Assembly: GCF_035917455.1 (NCBI RefSeq)
Contig: NZ_CP109078.1
Span: 5,874,001 to 5,938,000 of the forward strand
Direction: 5' to 3'
Length of the DNA: 64,000 nt
DNA from: Micromonospora sp. NBC_01796
GTDB lineage: Bacteria; Actinomycetota; Actinomycetes; Mycobacteriales; Micromonosporaceae
Below are positions 62,591 through 64,000 of the stretch, in pieces. Each line of letters begins with the position of its first letter. The first letter of the stretch is position 1. The notes under the pieces were generated by a model. That model saw only the letters and a program-made list of their open reading frames with translations, was not told the DNA's origin and made no database searches. The position numbers and the translations under genes were made by a program.

Positions 62591-63034
62591 ATGATGGATG
62601 ACGTTGAGTTCTGGGGACTGGTGGGCTCCCTCGGTGGGCGCCCGGAGCTCCAGGATGATCGGCCCTACAGGGAGCTCACGACAGAACTGGCTCGCGGCCC
62701 TGTCGAGCGGATCGTGGATTTCGCGGAGACGCTCGCGTACAAGCTGTACGAGCTTGATCGACGCTATCTCCTGGAAAGCCAGGAGTCGGCGGAGCGGTTA
62801 TCGGACGACGGTTTCCTGTACGCCAGGTGCGCGGTGGTCGTGGCGGGTTCCGTGGCGTTCGCGGCTGTTCTTGCCGACGAATCGGCATTCCACCCGTTCG
62901 TCAGTGCCGAAGCCGCCCACGCCGAGTCAATTCTCGATGTTCCGTCCAATGCGTACAAGGTGCTCACCGGCGAGGACTGGGACCATGTCGAGGAGTACGA
63001 CTATGAGACCGGGTCGAACGACGAATGGTGGTAG
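62591..63034 (+). CDS. DUF4240-type protein, candidate immunity protein
   Basis: A 147-residue acidic protein. FWGLVGSLGG start, helical YKLYELDRRYLLESQESAER, and the LSDDGFLYARCAVVV motif typical of DUF4240. Position 45 bp after the toxin relic fits an immunity protein, and DUF4240 proteins are known in such settings. The gene is intact while the toxin is broken. ATG 62591 or 62594. Confidence 0.75.
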   Translation: MMDDVEFWGLVGSLGGRPELQDDRPYRELTTELARGPVERIVDFAETLAYKLYELDRRYLLESQESAERLSDDGFLYARCAVVVAGSVAFAAVLADESAFHPFVSAEAAHAESILDVPSNAYKVLTGEDWDHVEEYDYETGSNDEWW

Positions 63035-63163
63035 TCGGTAGCAGTTTCGCCTGCCCCGCGGGCGCCCGGTCGATGTGGTTCACCGGGATGATCGGTCGGA
63101 GGTAGCTGACTCAGGTCAGGTTCTCGGCGGCCGTCCTCGTCCCCGGCGGTCGATCGTGCTGAC

Positions 63164-63203
63164 GGCGGCGGGCCCGGACAGATGACTGTCCGGGCCCGCC
63201 GCC
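63164..63203. terminator. Perfect 18-bp hairpin
   Basis: Arms GGCGGCGGGCCCGGACAG and CTGTCCGGGCCCGCCGCC, 4-nt loop ATGA. It lies between the convergent DUF4240 gene and the pseudogene at 63220; it may serve both directions. Confidence 0.88.
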
Positions 63204-63219
63204 ATGGTGTCGCGGGGGT

Positions 63220-63731
63220 TCAGCCGAAGGCTTTGAAGGTGCTCCAGTTCTCGGCGATGATGACCTTCACGAACGCGTTGGTGTTGGTGGCGGACGGGTG
63301 GTAGACGCGAATGCTCCCGTCCGGACCGTTGCGGGCCCAGAGATCCGGGATCCGGTCCCCGCTGATGTCGGGGATGCCGACCAGGTCGTCCAAGTCGTCT
63401 TCGAGTCGGGCGGTGGCGGTGTCCGACTCGGTGTAGGAGTCCTCGTACTCGGGCAGCCAATGCCGGACCTGCGCCACCGTCAGCGGGTGCCGGGCGATCA
63501 GGAAGGGCTCGACCCGGACCTCGCGCACCGGCCGTGCGTCCTGGGCGCCGGCGAAGAACGGCTCCAGGGTGTCCTCGACCCCGCCGCTGTGCTCGATGAC
63601 GCGTACCGCGTCCAGCTCCGTGTCGGACAAAAGCCCATCCGGAACGTGCCGCCCGGCACCTTGCGGAACACCACGCCCGACGGGGCGTGCCGCCACGCCG
63701 GGCGCCCGGCCACGATCTCCTCGGTCCACAT
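63220..63731 (-). pseudogene. Chimeric pseudogene: formylglycine-enzyme-like N-terminus fused to an FG-GAP-like tail
   Basis: Reading from ATG 63731, APSGVVFRKVPGGTFRMG is the entry of a SUMF/FGE-type domain. A frameshift near 63629-63633 (CTTTT) breaks it; the continuation (LSDTELDAVRVIEHSGG, PFLIARHPLTVAQVRHWL) follows in another frame. Then GIPDISGDRIPDLWARNG...YHPS is an FG-GAP/VCBS-type repeat, normally the tail of secreted proteins, which does not belong with a SUMF domain. A deletion has probably joined two unrelated genes. Confidence 0.6.
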
Positions 63732-63870
63732 GGCGGCGAACGCTAGCAGTCCGGTCGCCGGTCGCTCTTTCCCGACGGCCCCCGCAGCTCCCGCGCAGAT
63801 CAACTGCTGGCGATGTTCCTTGGTCAGACGCTACCGGTGTCCGGACTCCTCGACGGCTGGGTGCCGGGCG

Positions 63871-64000
63871 CTATGAGATTCGAGTGAGGGCGACGCTGGC
63901 GCGGGCTCGTACGGCGCGGTCCGGGTCCTGGGTGAGGGTGGTGATCAGTGGTCGTGCACCGATCCAGGCGCAGCCTCCCAGCGCGGTTGCCAGGTCGGCG
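63871..64000 (-). CDS. C-terminus of a HEAT-repeat protein (cut by the window edge)
   Basis: Translation ALGGCAWIGARPLITTLTQD then PDRAVRARASVALTRIS and TAG (63871-63873). The (L..L.D....VR..A..AL) pattern is a HEAT repeat end. The gene enters from beyond the window; function unknown. Confidence 0.6.
   Translation of the reverse strand, partial: ADLATALGGCAWIGARPLITTLTQDPDRAVRARASVALTRIS

Noticed and set aside
1-64000. CRISPR arrays, tRNA and rRNA genes
   Set aside because: Looked for; no regularly spaced repeats or cloverleaf/rRNA-like sequence was recognised.

Overview
The window looks like chromosomal DNA of a high-GC actinomycete. The gene style (AfsR/SARP-type regulators, streptogrisin-like protease, RHS/YD-repeat protein, many TetR/MarR/AraC switches, GTG starts) fits Streptomyces or, more likely, Micromonosporaceae. 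The family guess is inference. No rRNA, tRNA or CRISPR array was seen.

Layout. 1-5.8 kb: an MMPL exporter, a copper-monooxygenase-like lipoprotein, an orphan NarL-type response regulator, and a TetR/membrane-protein pair around a perfect operator. 5.8-9.8 kb: small unknown genes, one split by a complete IS5-family element with a 4-bp target duplication, plus a dispersed repeat that recurs at 46.9 kb. 9.9-21.3 kb: regulator/enzyme modules. These are MarR with an intradiol dioxygenase and an SDR, TetR with a DinB-like protein, esterase and SDR, and TetR with an aldo/keto-reductase-like protein. Each module has visible operators. Gene fossils (TPR regulator, aldo/keto reductase, FGGY sugar kinase) lie among them. 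21.7-31.2 kb: a GH15 enzyme, a frameshifted lipoprotein, a hydrolase-like protein divergent from an AfsR-type regulator, a RibD/DHFR-like reductase, a HIT protein and an unknown protein. 31.5-37.4 kb: a 1944-residue secreted RHS protein with almost no toxin tip. 37.4-45 kb: four hydrolases and regulators, including an AfsR-type protein and a small protein with two LuxR-type HTH units. 45-55 kb: small unknown proteins (one a cREC-type receiver), a phosphotransferase, an MDR oxidoreductase, an Rrf2/NAD(P)-binding pair, a lipoprotein and a secreted serine protease. 56.3-61.1 kb: a rhamnose-type ABC importer operon with a LacI-type operator. 61.2-64 kb: a decayed RHS toxin end (Hint relic and URI-like nuclease tip), a DUF4240 protein that may be its orphan immunity gene, a chimeric pseudogene, and the end of a HEAT-repeat gene.

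How it works together. Most of the window is accessory catabolic, transport and secreted functions, each under a local one-component regulator. Several regulator-site pairs can be read directly: palindromes at 5087-5111, 20519-20570 and 15429-16299, repeats at 11619-11686, and a 27-bp element shared by the MMPL and response-regulator genes. The strongest candidates for something undescribed are the dispersed repeat at 8.5 and 46.9 kb, the shared 27-bp element, and the RHS toxin/immunity debris. I did not find a complete new multi-gene system that I could defend.
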